64,000 nt of DNA, from the NCBI RefSeq assembly GCF_026544205.1, contig NZ_JALNUI010000007.1:62001-126000 (forward strand). Direction: 5' to 3'. The notes beneath the pieces were generated by a model. It had not been told where the DNA came from. It worked only from the letters and a program-made list of their open reading frames with translations, and ran no database searches. The position numbers and the translations under genes were made by a program. Positions 18,166-27,270 of this stretch are shown piece by piece. The DNA comes from Curtobacterium sp. GC_Cur_3 (GTDB taxonomy: Bacteria; Actinomycetota; Actinomycetes; Actinomycetales; Microbacteriaceae). Each line of letters begins with the position of its first letter. Position 1 is the first letter of the stretch.

Positions 18166-18636
18166 CTACTTGCCGGGGCCGTCCGTGACGCAGTTCTCGA
18201 CGCGGCTGGCGGCGGCGGAGTCAGCGGCGAAGGTCTCCGGCGCCGGGGACGCCGTGGCGGTCGGGGCGTTGACCTCGTCGGTGGCGGTGCTGTTGAGCGG
18301 GAAGACCGTGCCGTCGAAGTCGTCCGTGGTGGGGTCGACCGTCGTGGCCCAGAGTGCGACGTCGTCGCCCGACACAGCAGCCGTGCCGAGGTACCAGCCA
18401 CCGTCGGCGGCCTCGATGTTCGCTGCCTTGACGTCGTCGCTGCCGGTCAGGGCGTTGATCGCGTCGACCGTCGCGCTCGAGGCCGTGTCGCACGTCGATG
18501 CCTTCGTGGTGTTCTCGGCGAGGGGTCCGGTGTTCACCGGGTTCGGCTCCTGGGCTCCGCCGTTGCAGGACGCGAGCAGCAGGGCGAGGGTGACGGAGCC
18601 GACGAGGGCGGAGGCGGTCTTCGCAGTGGTTCGCAT
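18166..18636 (-). CDS. Small secreted lipoprotein, unknown function
   Basis: This is a 156-residue protein with a lipoprotein signal peptide ending LLLASC (Cys24), followed by an acidic, Thr/Ala-rich mature part with four further Asn/Asp-rich segments. It has no domain I recognise. The ATG at 18636 gives a normal signal length; a longer frame extends upstream without support. It follows the Mn-catalase gene on the same strand after about 110 bases. Confidence 0.75.
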   Translation of the reverse strand: MRTTAKTASALVGSVTLALLLASCNGGAQEPNPVNTGPLAENTTKASTCDTASSATVDAINALTGSDDVKAANIEAADGGWYLGTAAVSGDDVALWATTVDPTTDDFDGTVFPLNSTATDEVNAPTATASPAPETFAADSAAASRVENCVTDGPGK

Positions 18637-18743
18637 GACCGGGACGCTAACCGCGGCCTGGTGAGCCACGTCCCAGGTGCGGCGGCCGCCGGACAGGCGC
18701 AGCGGTACCAGTCGCTGCGCTCCTGTCCGACGGCCGTCCACGG

Positions 18744-19625
18744 TCACTCCTTGTTGAGCTTGTCCTGCACCGTGCCCGCGATCTTCTCGACCGTGTTCGG
18801 GACGTCGGTCGTGCCGTAGAACCGGGCGTCCGGGCGGGTGGGCGGCGGCATCGGCACCGAGGTGGTGGGGCCGTCGTGGTACGTGTACTCGCCCTTGCCG
18901 TCGAACGACGGACCGCTCGCCCACGACCCTTCCTTCGCCTGCGCACCGTCGGAGAAGTTGAGGTACTGGTAGTTGACCTCCTGGTTCTCCTTCTTCTGCG
19001 GGAAGTTGCTCGGGACCGGCATGGTCTCGAGGCCCTGCTCGCGGAGCTCGGCGGCGGCGGTCGCCCACATGTTCTGGTGCATCGTGTCGCGGGCGATGAG
19101 GAAGCTCAGCAGGTCCCGCACGCCGTGGTCGTCGGTCATGTGGTAGAGCCGCGCGGCCTGCACACGGCCCTGCATCTCGGCGTTCTCGTTCGCCGTGAAG
19201 TCGGCGAGCAGGTTGCCGCTGGCGGTGATGTACGAGCCCTGCCAGGGGTTCCCCATGCTGTCGACGGGTCGCGCGCCTGCGCCGGCGACGATGGCGTGCT
19301 GGATGTCGGTCCCACCGATGACCGCCGCGACGGTCGGGTCGTCCTGCAGGGCGTCACCGGTGATGCCGAGGGGGGCCTTCTCCAGCAGCTGCGCGATCAT
19401 CGTCGCGAGCATCTCGACGTGGCCCATCTCCTCCGCGCCGATGCCGAACACCATGTCGCGGTACTTGCCGGGGATGTGCATGTTCCACGCCTGGAACTGG
19501 TACTGCATGGCCACGGAGATCTCGCCGTACTGACCGCCGAGCACCTCCTGCAGCTTCCTGGCGTAGACGGCGTCCGGCTTGTCAGGAGTGGCCTTGAACT
19601 GCAGTTCTTGCTTGTGGAAGTACAC
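18744..19625 (-). CDS. Manganese catalase
   Basis: This 293-residue dimanganese catalase converts hydrogen peroxide to water and oxygen in the cytoplasm. The metal ligands are visible: Glu35 (QYGEISVAMQYQ), Glu65 and His68 (AEEMGHVEM), Glu149 region (NENAEMQGR) and His182 (DTMHQNMW). The Pro-rich C-terminal tail (TSVPMPPPTRPDARFYG) is typical. The GTG start at 19625 has a good ribosome site (AGAAGGAG). Length matches the family. Confidence 0.95.
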   Translation of the reverse strand: MYFHKQELQFKATPDKPDAVYARKLQEVLGGQYGEISVAMQYQFQAWNMHIPGKYRDMVFGIGAEEMGHVEMLATMIAQLLEKAPLGITGDALQDDPTVAAVIGGTDIQHAIVAGAGARPVDSMGNPWQGSYITASGNLLADFTANENAEMQGRVQAARLYHMTDDHGVRDLLSFLIARDTMHQNMWATAAAELREQGLETMPVPSNFPQKKENQEVNYQYLNFSDGAQAKEGSWASGPSFDGKGEYTYHDGPTTSVPMPPPTRPDARFYGTTDVPNTVEKIAGTVQDKLNKE

Positions 19626-19768
19626 GATCGCTCCTTCTGTTCGCGGTCCGGTCCGGGCTGGTCCCTGGATGGTCCGCCGCGATGGCCGGGACGGTAGGCG
19701 GACGCTCCCGGACGGCGACGGAGATTGTCCACCGCACGAAAGCGGGGGCCAGCTTCGGCCTCGACGAC

Positions 19769-19800
19769 ACACAAGGTGACGAGGTCCGTTACCCTTGTGT
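19769..19800. promoter_or_regulatory. Inverted repeat directly before the HTH gene
   Basis: ACACAAGG (19769-19776) and CCTTGTGT (19793-19800) form a perfect 8-bp inverted repeat with 16 bases between. The inner flanks GGTGAC/GTTACC extend it. It ends two bases before the ATG at 19803, a position well suited to autorepression by the encoded DNA-binding protein. Confidence 0.55.
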
Positions 19801-19802
19801 TC

Positions 19803-20462
19803 ATGGCTGACGTGACGGTGGCTGAGTACGCGCAGCACCACGGGCTCTCGGAGCAGGTGATCCGGAAGCAGGTGCGGTCCGGGAAGCTCGCTGCGCGGAA
19901 GTCCGGGAGCATCTGGTTGATCGACGACGCGCTCCGGCTCCGTCCTGCTGCGAGACGACCCTTGGCTGATCGCGCTGCGAACGCGCTCCTCGCTGCCATC
20001 GATGGTCGCGACGCGCTCGCGCACCTCGAGCCGACGGAACGCACGCGACTGCGTCAGCGGCTCGTGTTGCTCCGCGAGCAGGCGGACGTCGTGGTCGCCG
20101 ACGTCTTCCGCGATTGGCTGTGGAAGCGTATCCCTCGCGTCGAGGAGTTCTTCGTCCAGCCCGACGACCTCCCTGGACTCCGGACCGACGAGCGGCTCGT
20201 CGCCGGGGGTGTGAGCGATCCCCGGTCGGAGATCAGCGCTCCTGACGTCCTGGAAGCACACGTCGCACGGGCGGACGTCGACCCCCTGCGCCGTGAGTAC
20301 CTGCTCCGGTCGTCCTCGACGCCCAACGTCGCGTTGCACGTCCACGACAACGCTCCGGAACGCCCGCTGGCCCTGTCACAACTCGTCCTCGACCTGATCG
20401 CCGACGACGGCCCGCGCGAACGCCGTCGTGCCGTCGAGCTCCTGCGGACGGCGACCGCGTGA
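19803..20462 (+). CDS. Helix-turn-helix protein, putative antitoxin-like partner
   Basis: This is a 219-residue protein. The N-terminus is a MerR/excisionase-like winged helix (VAEYAQHHGLSEQVIRKQVR, then SGKLAARKSGSIWLID; residues 6-41). The rest is a helical Arg/Leu-rich domain that I do not recognise. The ATG at 19803 follows an inverted repeat with almost no leader. The stop overlaps the next gene's GTG by four bases, so the two are made together. The layout (DNA-binding protein, then nucleotidyltransferase) resembles type IV AbiEi/AbiEii-like toxin-antitoxin pairs. I do not claim homology to AbiEi. Confidence 0.75.
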   Translation: MADVTVAEYAQHHGLSEQVIRKQVRSGKLAARKSGSIWLIDDALRLRPAARRPLADRAANALLAAIDGRDALAHLEPTERTRLRQRLVLLREQADVVVADVFRDWLWKRIPRVEEFFVQPDDLPGLRTDERLVAGGVSDPRSEISAPDVLEAHVARADVDPLRREYLLRSSSTPNVALHVHDNAPERPLALSQLVLDLIADDGPRERRRAVELLRTATA

Positions 20463-21187
20463 TCGAGGCACCGACACTTCCTCCCGAGCAGGCCACGGCG
20501 TGGCACGCACTGTTCGACGTCTACGAACGCCCCCCGCGCGACTGGTCGCTCGTCGGCGGGCAGATGGTCCAGTCGCACTGCTGGGAACGCGGCGTCCGGA
20601 GCGCTCGCCCGACTCAGGACGTCGACGCTGCGCTGGACGTGCGCCTGCACCCGAACATGCTCTGGGACTTCACGAGCGTGCTCGCCTCGCTCGGCTTCGA
20701 ACCGGACGGGACGTCCTTCGAAGGGCACCAACACCGCTGGTTGCGCGACGGCGCCCAGGTCGATGTCGTGCAACCTCGGTTCCTCGGACCTCGGGCGGAC
20801 GGCCGACGGGGTCGTGGCGGAGGAACGACAGTCGCGGCCCCTGGGACGCAAGGAGCACTCGACCGCAGCGTCGTCATCGACGTCTCGGTCAACGGCCGTG
20901 TCGGGCGGCTCCTCCGCCCCACCCGGCAGGGCGCCCTCTTCAGCAAGGCCGCCGCTGTCGACCAACTGGCGGGCCAGGACAACACCCGCCACCTCGTCGA
21001 CATCGCCACGCTCGCCTCGCTCGTCCGGCGATCCGATCGCATCGGCGACGGCGTGACCCAGGACGAACGACGGCGGCTGCTCGGTGCGACCGCCCTCATC
21101 CGGCGCGATCCCGCACTCGCGCGACGAGCTGGGGTCGAGGTGGCCGTGGTCGACGCAGTTCGGCTCGCACTCGGCGCCGAGACCTGA
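20459..21187 (+). CDS. Nucleotidyltransferase-fold protein, putative AbiEii-like toxin
   Basis: This 242-residue protein has signs of a minimal nucleotidyltransferase: a Gly-Gly strand (WSLVGGQMVQSH, Gly33-Gly34) followed about 20 residues later by an acidic pair in RPTQDVDAALDVR (Asp54, Asp56), the GG...DxD arrangement that binds Mg-NTP. A third acidic strand (AQVDVVQPRF, residues 98-107) fits. The GTG start is coupled to the HTH gene. It could be a toxin that modifies tRNA or nucleotides, or an aminoglycoside-nucleotidyltransferase-like enzyme. Confidence 0.75.
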   Translation: MIEAPTLPPEQATAWHALFDVYERPPRDWSLVGGQMVQSHCWERGVRSARPTQDVDAALDVRLHPNMLWDFTSVLASLGFEPDGTSFEGHQHRWLRDGAQVDVVQPRFLGPRADGRRGRGGGTTVAAPGTQGALDRSVVIDVSVNGRVGRLLRPTRQGALFSKAAAVDQLAGQDNTRHLVDIATLASLVRRSDRIGDGVTQDERRRLLGATALIRRDPALARRAGVEVAVVDAVRLALGAET

Positions 21188-21284
21188 CCCCGCAGATCAC
21201 GAGAGGCGCGGTCGGCACGCCACCGCCGTGAGACGCCCCTGAACCCGGCGTCCCACGGCGGCGCGGCCTACCAGTCGACCGACT

Positions 21285-21341
21285 GGCCGATCAGCCGATC
21301 GGACGACCAGCCGATCTGACGACCAGCCGATCGGACGACCC
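21285..21341. repeat. Short tandem repeat of GACGACCAGCCGATC
   Basis: Three copies of a roughly 15-17-base unit (GACGACCAGCCGATCg/t) lie in the gap between the nucleotidyltransferase gene and the convergent GH3 gene. The rest of this 150-base gap shows nothing clear. Confidence 0.55.
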
Positions 21342-23834
21342 TCAGACCAGCGACCACCCCACGACGCGCGGCTCACGGAGCGCGACCTCGTGCACGGCCC
21401 CCGTCACGACGACCGTCGCACGGTCCGTGGCGGAGCCGGGCACCGGTGCTGCCGCGACCCCGTCGCCGACCGCGACGATCCCACCGGAGTCGAGCGGGCC
21501 TCCAGGCCGGGACGCCGCCGCGTGGGACGCGACCCACACCTCGACGTCACCCGGCTCGACCACCTTCCGGAGGTGCCGGTCGGTGAAGGCGAACCGCTGC
21601 ACCGGGACGCTGAAGCGCACCCGCGCGGACTCCCCCGGGCCGAGCGCGACGCGGGCGTACCCGAGGAGCTGCACGACCGGGCGGGTGACGGTGGCGGCGA
21701 CGTCGTGGCCGTAGAGCTGGACGACGTCCTCCCCCGGGCGGGCGCCGGTGTTGCGGACGGTGACCTCCGCGGTGAAGGTGCCGTCGGTGGTGACGGACGG
21801 GTCGACCACCAGGTCCTCGTGGGCGAAGGACGTGTACGTCAGGCCGAAGCCGAACGGGCGCACCGGTGTCGAGTCCGTGGCCGTGACGTCCGACGGACCG
21901 CCGAGCCGCGGGTGCAGGTACGTGTACGGCTGCGCGCCGGCGGACCGCGGGAGCGAGACCGGCAGCCGGCCGGACGGTTCGGCGGCACCGGTGAGCAGGT
22001 CGGCGATCGCGAGACCGCCGCCCTCCCCCGGGAAGAACGCCTGCACGACGGCGGCCGGGCGCGCGCCCGGGCCGTCGAGCGCCCAGCCGATCGCGTACGG
22101 CCGGCCGGTCAGGAGCACGAGGACCGTCGGGGTGCCCGTCGCGACGACGGCCTCGACGAGGTCGCGCTGCACGCCGGGCAGTTCGAGCGACTCGGAGTCG
22201 TTGCCCTCGCCGACGGTGCCGCGGCCGAACAGGCCCGCCTGGTCGCCGACGACCAGGACGGCGACCTCGGACGCGGTGGCGAGCGCCACGGCCTCGTCGA
22301 AGCCGGAGCGGTCGGTGCCGGTGACGTCGCAGCCGGGCGCGAAGCGCACGTCAGGGGCAGCGGGCGCAGCAGCACCAGCAGCACGGACGTCCGCGCCGCT
22401 CGCGTCACGCCCCGCCAACGCCGGAGGCAGCGCCTCGAGCACCGTCGGGATCGAGAAGCCCAGCGGCAGGTCGGGGTGCGTCGCGAGCACGTGGTTCGCG
22501 AACGAGTAGCAGCCCTGCAGTGCCTCGGCGCGATGGGCGTTCGGACCGATCACCGCGATCCGGTCGGCCGGGGCCTGCAGCGGCAGCACCCCGTCGTTGG
22601 CCAGCAGCACCAGCGAGCGGGCGGCGAGCCGTCGCGCGAGGTCCTGGTGCTCGACGGTGTCCAGGTCGACGCCGGTGGGGGCGTCGTCCTCGAACACGTC
22701 GGGGTCGAGCAGCCCGAGCCGCTCCTTCTGCCGGAGCACGCGCAGGACGGCCCGGTCGACCAGTGCCTCGTCGACCGCACCGCTGCGGACGCGCTCGACG
22801 AGCGGCGCGAGGTACGCGTCGCCGGTGGGCAGCTCGACGTCGATGCCGGCCTCGAGCGCCATGGCCGCGGCGTCACCGCGGTCGGTGGCGATGCCGTGCA
22901 TGACCTCGAGGAACGCGACCGAGAAGTAGTCGGCGACGACGGTGCCCTCGAAGCCCAGGCGGTCGCGGAGCAGGTCGGTGAGCAGGGCGCCGTTGGCCGC
23001 GACGGGGACGCCGTCGACCTCGGCGTAGGAGTTCATCACCGAGCGGGCGCCGCCGTCGAGCAGCGCCATCTCGAACGGCGGCAGGTAGACGTCGGCGACC
23101 TCGCGGGGTCCGGCGTGGACCGGCGCGTGGTTCCGGCCGGCCTGCGAGGCCGAGTACCCGAGGAAGTGCTTCAGCGTCGCGTCGACGCCGGCGCTCTGCA
23201 GGCCCTTCACGTACGCGGTCCCGACGGTGCCGACCAGGTAGGGGTCCTCGCCGATGCACTCGTCGACCCGGCCCCAGCGGGGGTCGCGGATGACGTCGAG
23301 CACGGGCGCGAGGCCCTGGTGCACCCCGAGTTGCCGCATGGACCGGCCGATCACGGCGCCGACCTGCTCGACGAGCTCCGGGTCGAACGCGGCACCCCAC
23401 GCGAGCGGGGTGGGGAACGTGGCGGCCTTCCACGCGGCGAGCCCGGTGAGGCACTCCTCGTGGACGAGCGCGGGGATCCCGAGTCGGGTCTCGCGCTTCA
23501 GGCGGCGCTGTTCGTCCCACAGCCACGCGGCCCGCTCGTCGGGTTCGACGGGGCGGGTGCCGTAGACGCGGGTGAACTGGCCGAGACCGTCCCGCGTGAC
23601 CTCGGCGAGCGTCGCCGTCGGGCCCTCGGGCGTGCCGCTGGTCATCTCGCCCTGCATCGGGGCGACGAGCCCGTTCTGGTCGAGCCAGTAGCCGACGAGC
23701 TGCGCCGTCTTCTCCTCGAGCGTCATGGCGGCGAGCAGGTCCTCGGCCCGGCGGGCGGGCGCGGTGGTCCCGGTGCCGCCGGCCTGGAGGCTCGTGGCTG
23801 CGTCCGTCAGGTTGGTCGCGTCCGTCGCGGTCAT
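21342..23834 (-). CDS. Glycoside hydrolase family 3 protein (beta-glucosidase/xylosidase type)
   Basis: This is an 830-residue GH3 enzyme: TIM-barrel domain with the family stretch DPRWGRVDECIGEDPYLVG (residues 184-202), Lys-His pair (222-223) and nucleophile Asp302 in VVADYFSV, then the alpha/beta sandwich domain (about 400-640) and a C-terminal fibronectin-III-like domain (TAEVTVRNTGARPGEDVVQL). No signal peptide is present, so it acts on imported oligosaccharides. Its ATG overlaps the permease stop (ATGA). It is the last gene of sugar operon 2. Confidence 0.95.
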   Translation of the reverse strand: MTATDATNLTDAATSLQAGGTGTTAPARRAEDLLAAMTLEEKTAQLVGYWLDQNGLVAPMQGEMTSGTPEGPTATLAEVTRDGLGQFTRVYGTRPVEPDERAAWLWDEQRRLKRETRLGIPALVHEECLTGLAAWKAATFPTPLAWGAAFDPELVEQVGAVIGRSMRQLGVHQGLAPVLDVIRDPRWGRVDECIGEDPYLVGTVGTAYVKGLQSAGVDATLKHFLGYSASQAGRNHAPVHAGPREVADVYLPPFEMALLDGGARSVMNSYAEVDGVPVAANGALLTDLLRDRLGFEGTVVADYFSVAFLEVMHGIATDRGDAAAMALEAGIDVELPTGDAYLAPLVERVRSGAVDEALVDRAVLRVLRQKERLGLLDPDVFEDDAPTGVDLDTVEHQDLARRLAARSLVLLANDGVLPLQAPADRIAVIGPNAHRAEALQGCYSFANHVLATHPDLPLGFSIPTVLEALPPALAGRDASGADVRAAGAAAPAAPDVRFAPGCDVTGTDRSGFDEAVALATASEVAVLVVGDQAGLFGRGTVGEGNDSESLELPGVQRDLVEAVVATGTPTVLVLLTGRPYAIGWALDGPGARPAAVVQAFFPGEGGGLAIADLLTGAAEPSGRLPVSLPRSAGAQPYTYLHPRLGGPSDVTATDSTPVRPFGFGLTYTSFAHEDLVVDPSVTTDGTFTAEVTVRNTGARPGEDVVQLYGHDVAATVTRPVVQLLGYARVALGPGESARVRFSVPVQRFAFTDRHLRKVVEPGDVEVWVASHAAASRPGGPLDSGGIVAVGDGVAAAPVPGSATDRATVVVTGAVHEVALREPRVVGWSLV

Positions 23835-24718
23835 CCCTTCACCGCACCCGTCAGGCCACCGACGATGCGGCGCTGGAACACCGCGAAGAACGCCAGCGCC
23901 GGGATCATCGACAGCGAGGTGAACGCGAGGACCCTGGCGGTGTCCACGGAGTACTGCGACGAGAACGCCTGCACCCCGAGCGGCAGCGTGTACGCCGACG
24001 CGTCGTTGAGGATGAACAGCGGCAGGATGTAGCTGTTCCAGCTGCCGATGAACGCCAGGATGCCGGTCGTCACGACGCCGGGCAGCGACAGCGGCACGAC
24101 CATGCGGAAGAAGAACCCGAGCCGGCTCGCCCCGTCGATCGACGCGGCCTCCTCGAGCTCGTCCGGGATCGCGCGGAGGAACGGCACCAGGATGATGACC
24201 GTCGTCGGCAGGCCGAAGGCGATCTGGGGCAGGATCACGCCGGCCAGGCTGTTCGTGAGCCCGAGGTCCTTGACGAGCAGGTAGAGCGGCGTGATCGCGA
24301 CGGTGATCGGGAACATCAGGCCGGCGGCGAACAGCGAGTAGAGCGCCCCACGGCCACGGAAGTGGTAGCGGGCCAGCACGAAGCTCACCATCAGGCCGAG
24401 CACGACGACACCGATGGTGGTCGTGACGCCCGCGATCAGCGAGTTGCCGAGCTCCTGCCAGAACACGCCGCTGGAGAGCACGGCGCTGTAGTTGCCGAAG
24501 TTCCACGGCGCGGGCAGACCGGCCGGGCTCGACGTGATCTGCGCGTTGGTGCGGAAGCCGCCGAGCACGATGTACGCGACGGGACCGACGCACACCGCGA
24601 TGAACAGCAGCGCGATGAAGTACGTGCCGAGGTTCCGTTCACGGCGGACCGGACCGGAGTCACCGCGGCCGCGGTCACGGCGACCCTTCGGCGCGGTGAT
24701 GGATGCGGTGGCGGTCAT
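23831..24718 (-). CDS. Sugar ABC transporter permease, MalG type
   Basis: This 295-residue CUT1 permease has six membrane segments and an EAA loop ELEEAASIDGASRLGFFF. The first nine residues (MTATASITA) are encoded by a 26-bp sequence duplicated 65 bp upstream as the start of a 22-residue reading frame. It overlaps GH3 downstream and that small frame upstream by ATGA. Confidence 0.94.
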   Translation of the reverse strand: MTATASITAPKGRRDRGRGDSGPVRRERNLGTYFIALLFIAVCVGPVAYIVLGGFRTNAQITSSPAGLPAPWNFGNYSAVLSSGVFWQELGNSLIAGVTTTIGVVVLGLMVSFVLARYHFRGRGALYSLFAAGLMFPITVAITPLYLLVKDLGLTNSLAGVILPQIAFGLPTTVIILVPFLRAIPDELEEAASIDGASRLGFFFRMVVPLSLPGVVTTGILAFIGSWNSYILPLFILNDASAYTLPLGVQAFSSQYSVDTARVLAFTSLSMIPALAFFAVFQRRIVGGLTGAVKG

Positions 24719-24783
24719 CGGATTGCCCTCTCGGCCAGTGCGATGACACCGGCGCCGGCGGTGATGGATGCGGTGGCGGTCAT
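24715..24783 (-). CDS. Tiny duplicated reading frame between permease genes
   Basis: This is a 22-codon frame: MTATASITA followed by GAGVIALAERAIR. Its first nine codons are identical in DNA to the start of the next permease. Its ATG overlaps the stop of the upstream permease (ATGA), and its TGA overlaps the ATG of the downstream one. It looks like the product of a partial duplication of the permease start, retained in a form that keeps translational coupling. Whether the peptide matters is unknown. Confidence 0.45.
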   Translation of the reverse strand: MTATASITAGAGVIALAERAIR

Positions 24784-25808
24784 CGGGTGGCCTTCTCCGT
24801 GAGGGCGCCGGCGGTGTCGCGACGCAGGACGAACCGCTGGTAGACGAGTGCGATCACCAGCGAGATGAGGAAGATCACCACGGCCACGGCGTTGCCGTAC
24901 CCGTAGTTGCCGGAGTTGCGGCCGTTGGCGACCATGTACGTCGCCATCGTCGAGGTCCCCGCGGTCGAGGCGATGTACTGGCCCCAGATGATGTAGACGA
25001 GGTCGAACAGCTGCAGCGACCCGATGATCGACAGGAACGCCCAGATGCGCAGCGTCGGGCCGAGGAGCGGCAGCGTGATGCGCCGCTGGATCTGCCAGTA
25101 GCCGGCGCCGTCGAGCTGTGCGGCCTCGAACAGCTCCTCGGGGATGCTCTGCAGGCCGGCCAGGAACAGGATGACCGCGAAGCCGATGTACTTCCACGAG
25201 ATGATCGCCAGGAGCGTCCAGATCGCGATGTCCGGGTTCGAGAGCCAGTCGTTGCGCAGCCCGCCGAGCCCGAGTGTCTGCAGGAGGTCGTTCGCTGCCC
25301 CGCTGCTCGAGAGCATCAGGCTCCACCCGGTGCCGACGATCACCTCGGAGATGACGTACGGCACGAAGATGAGCACGCGGATGAGTCCACGGCCGCGGAT
25401 GCGCTGGTTCAGCAGCAGCGCGAGGATGATCGCGATCGGTCCCTGCACGAGCAGCGACCCGATGACGATGAACAGGTTGTGCCACAGCACGCCCCGGAAG
25501 TCGGGGTCGGTGAAGATGATCTTGTAGTTGTCGAACCCGACGAAGTCCGTCGGGGTGCCGTACCCCTGCCACTTGTAGAAGCCGTAGTAGGCGGCCAGGG
25601 CGACCGGCAGGATGACGAAGCCGACGAACATGATCGTCGCCGGCCCGGCGAGCAGGGCGATCTCGACCCGCTTGCGGACGTCGGCGACCGGACGCTTCCG
25701 GGGCCGGCCGGCCGGGGCCGACGGCTGTGCGCCGTCGGCCCCGGTGGTGCGTCCCGCGTCTGACCGCTCACCCGAGCGGGGCGGACGTGGTGCGACAGAG
25801 GTGGCCAT
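24780..25808 (-). CDS. Sugar ABC transporter permease, MalF type
   Basis: This 342-residue CUT1 permease has a Pro/Arg-rich N-terminal tail of about 45 residues, six membrane segments and an EAA loop ELFEAAQLDGAGYWQIQ. The ATG at 25808 lies 8 bases after the binding protein's stop. Operon 2, like the others, lacks an ATPase gene. Confidence 0.94.
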   Translation of the reverse strand: MATSVAPRPPRSGERSDAGRTTGADGAQPSAPAGRPRKRPVADVRKRVEIALLAGPATIMFVGFVILPVALAAYYGFYKWQGYGTPTDFVGFDNYKIIFTDPDFRGVLWHNLFIVIGSLLVQGPIAIILALLLNQRIRGRGLIRVLIFVPYVISEVIVGTGWSLMLSSSGAANDLLQTLGLGGLRNDWLSNPDIAIWTLLAIISWKYIGFAVILFLAGLQSIPEELFEAAQLDGAGYWQIQRRITLPLLGPTLRIWAFLSIIGSLQLFDLVYIIWGQYIASTAGTSTMATYMVANGRNSGNYGYGNAVAVVIFLISLVIALVYQRFVLRRDTAGALTEKATR

Positions 25809-25816
25809 GGGTCGGG

Positions 25817-27112
25817 TCAGCCCTTCGCCGCGGCCTGGTTGACCGTCTTCACGATGTCGTTGACCGAGCCCTTGCCGGCGAGCAGGTCGACGACGCTGGT
25901 GTTCAGGGCGTTGCCGACGTTCTGGCCGTACAGGGTGTCCAGGTAGTTCGAGACGAACGGCGCCTTGTTGTACGCCGCCAGGACGGACTTCAGGTACGGC
26001 TCGGTGACGACGGACTGTGCCGACTGGTTCGCCGGGATCGCGTTGAAGGCCTTGTAGTACTCCTGCTGCACGGTCTTCTGCGTCATGTAGTTGAGGAACT
26101 GTGTGCACGGGCCCTTCGGCGCCTTGGCGGAGCAGGAGTAGCCGTCGACGGCACCCATCATCGAACCGGGCTCACCCTTGCCGCCGGACATCTCCGGGAA
26201 CGGGAAGAACCCGAGGTCGGCGAGGGGCTTGGCGTCCGGGGTGAGCGAGGAGATCACGCCCGGGTCCCACGCACCCATGAGCTCCATGGCGGCCTTGTGG
26301 TTCGCGACGAGGCCGGCCGAGCTGCCAGCGCCCTGCTGGGCCGCGGTGGTGAGGTAGCCGTCGTTGAAGGGCTTGGTGTCGAAGAACGTCTTGGTGTCCT
26401 GACCGGCCTGCTTCCAGCAGCTGTTCGTGAACTTGAGGTCCTTCGCGGCACCGTTCAGCGTCTGCGCGCTGCAGGCACGGAGCGCGAAGTTGTAGTACCA
26501 GTGCGCTGCGGGCCAGGCGTCCTTCGCGCCCACGGCCACCGGCTGGATGTCGGCGTCCTTGAGCTTCTGGATGTCGGCGTTCAGCTCGTCCATCGTCGTG
26601 GGCGTGCCCTCGATGCCGGCCTGCTTGAAGAGGTCCTGGCTGTACCAGATGCCCTCGGGGTTCACGTCGACCGGCATCGCGTAGGTCTTGCCGTCGAGCT
26701 CGTAGCCCTTGAAGGCACCGGCGCTGACCTCGGTCTTGGCGTTCTTGCCGATGGAGCTGGTGATGTCCATGAGCTGGCCGGCCTTGGCCATGGCGTTCAT
26801 CTTGCCGCCGCCGCGCTGCAGGAACACGTCGGGAGCGGAACCGGAGTTCAGCGCCGTCTGGAGCTTGCCGTCCAGGTCCTCGTTCTGGATCGCCTGGATC
26901 TTGATCGTGACCTTCGGGTGGGACTGCTCGAAGTCCTTGACGGTCTTCTCCCAGAAGGCCTTGCCCGGACCGGTGGTCGAGTTGTGCCAGAAGGTCATCG
27001 AGACCTTGCCGTCACCACTCGATGCGTCACTGCCCGCGGAACAGCCTGCGGCCGTCAGTGCGGTGGCCCCGATCAGCGCGATGGCTGCCGCGGCTCGGAT
27101 CTTCCTCGTCAT
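25817..27112 (-). CDS. Sugar ABC transporter substrate-binding lipoprotein
   Basis: This is a 431-residue extracellular solute-binding protein. The lipoprotein signal ends TAAGC (Cys24); the mature part begins VSMTFWHNSTTGPG, typical of family 1 sugar-binding proteins, and contains four Cys residues that could pair (for example RACSAQ and NSCWKQ, YSCSAK and GPCTQF). The ATG at 27112 is preceded by GAGGAG. It is the first gene of operon 2, divergent from its LacI regulator. Confidence 0.95.
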   Translation of the reverse strand: MTRKIRAAAAIALIGATALTAAGCSAGSDASSGDGKVSMTFWHNSTTGPGKAFWEKTVKDFEQSHPKVTIKIQAIQNEDLDGKLQTALNSGSAPDVFLQRGGGKMNAMAKAGQLMDITSSIGKNAKTEVSAGAFKGYELDGKTYAMPVDVNPEGIWYSQDLFKQAGIEGTPTTMDELNADIQKLKDADIQPVAVGAKDAWPAAHWYYNFALRACSAQTLNGAAKDLKFTNSCWKQAGQDTKTFFDTKPFNDGYLTTAAQQGAGSSAGLVANHKAAMELMGAWDPGVISSLTPDAKPLADLGFFPFPEMSGGKGEPGSMMGAVDGYSCSAKAPKGPCTQFLNYMTQKTVQQEYYKAFNAIPANQSAQSVVTEPYLKSVLAAYNKAPFVSNYLDTLYGQNVGNALNTSVVDLLAGKGSVNDIVKTVNQAAAKG

Positions 27113-27197
27113 CGTGGAACTCCTCGGTGTCGTCGTTGACATGCGCGACATCGACTGCCGCTGCGGAGAGCGTGCCAGGCACTTCACCGGCTTGTCA

Positions 27198-27218
27198 ATC
27201 GATATCGATAACGTTTTC
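27198..27218. promoter_or_regulatory. LacI operator region of operon 2
   Basis: ATCGATATCGAT (27198-27209) is a perfect palindrome and GATAACGTTTTC (27207-27218) a near-perfect one, overlapping by three bases. The second has the central ACGT of many LacI-family operators. They lie between the divergent LacI and binding-protein genes. Confidence 0.6.
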
Positions 27219-27270
27219 TTTACCAACCGCATCTCCCCCGCCAGGCCCCGCACACCGGTACGGTGAGCAC

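Noticed and set aside
21390-24032. An 880-codon open frame on the plus strand
   Set aside because: It is antisense to the GH3 gene and has the same low-complexity Arg/Gly/Val/Asp composition as other shadow frames.
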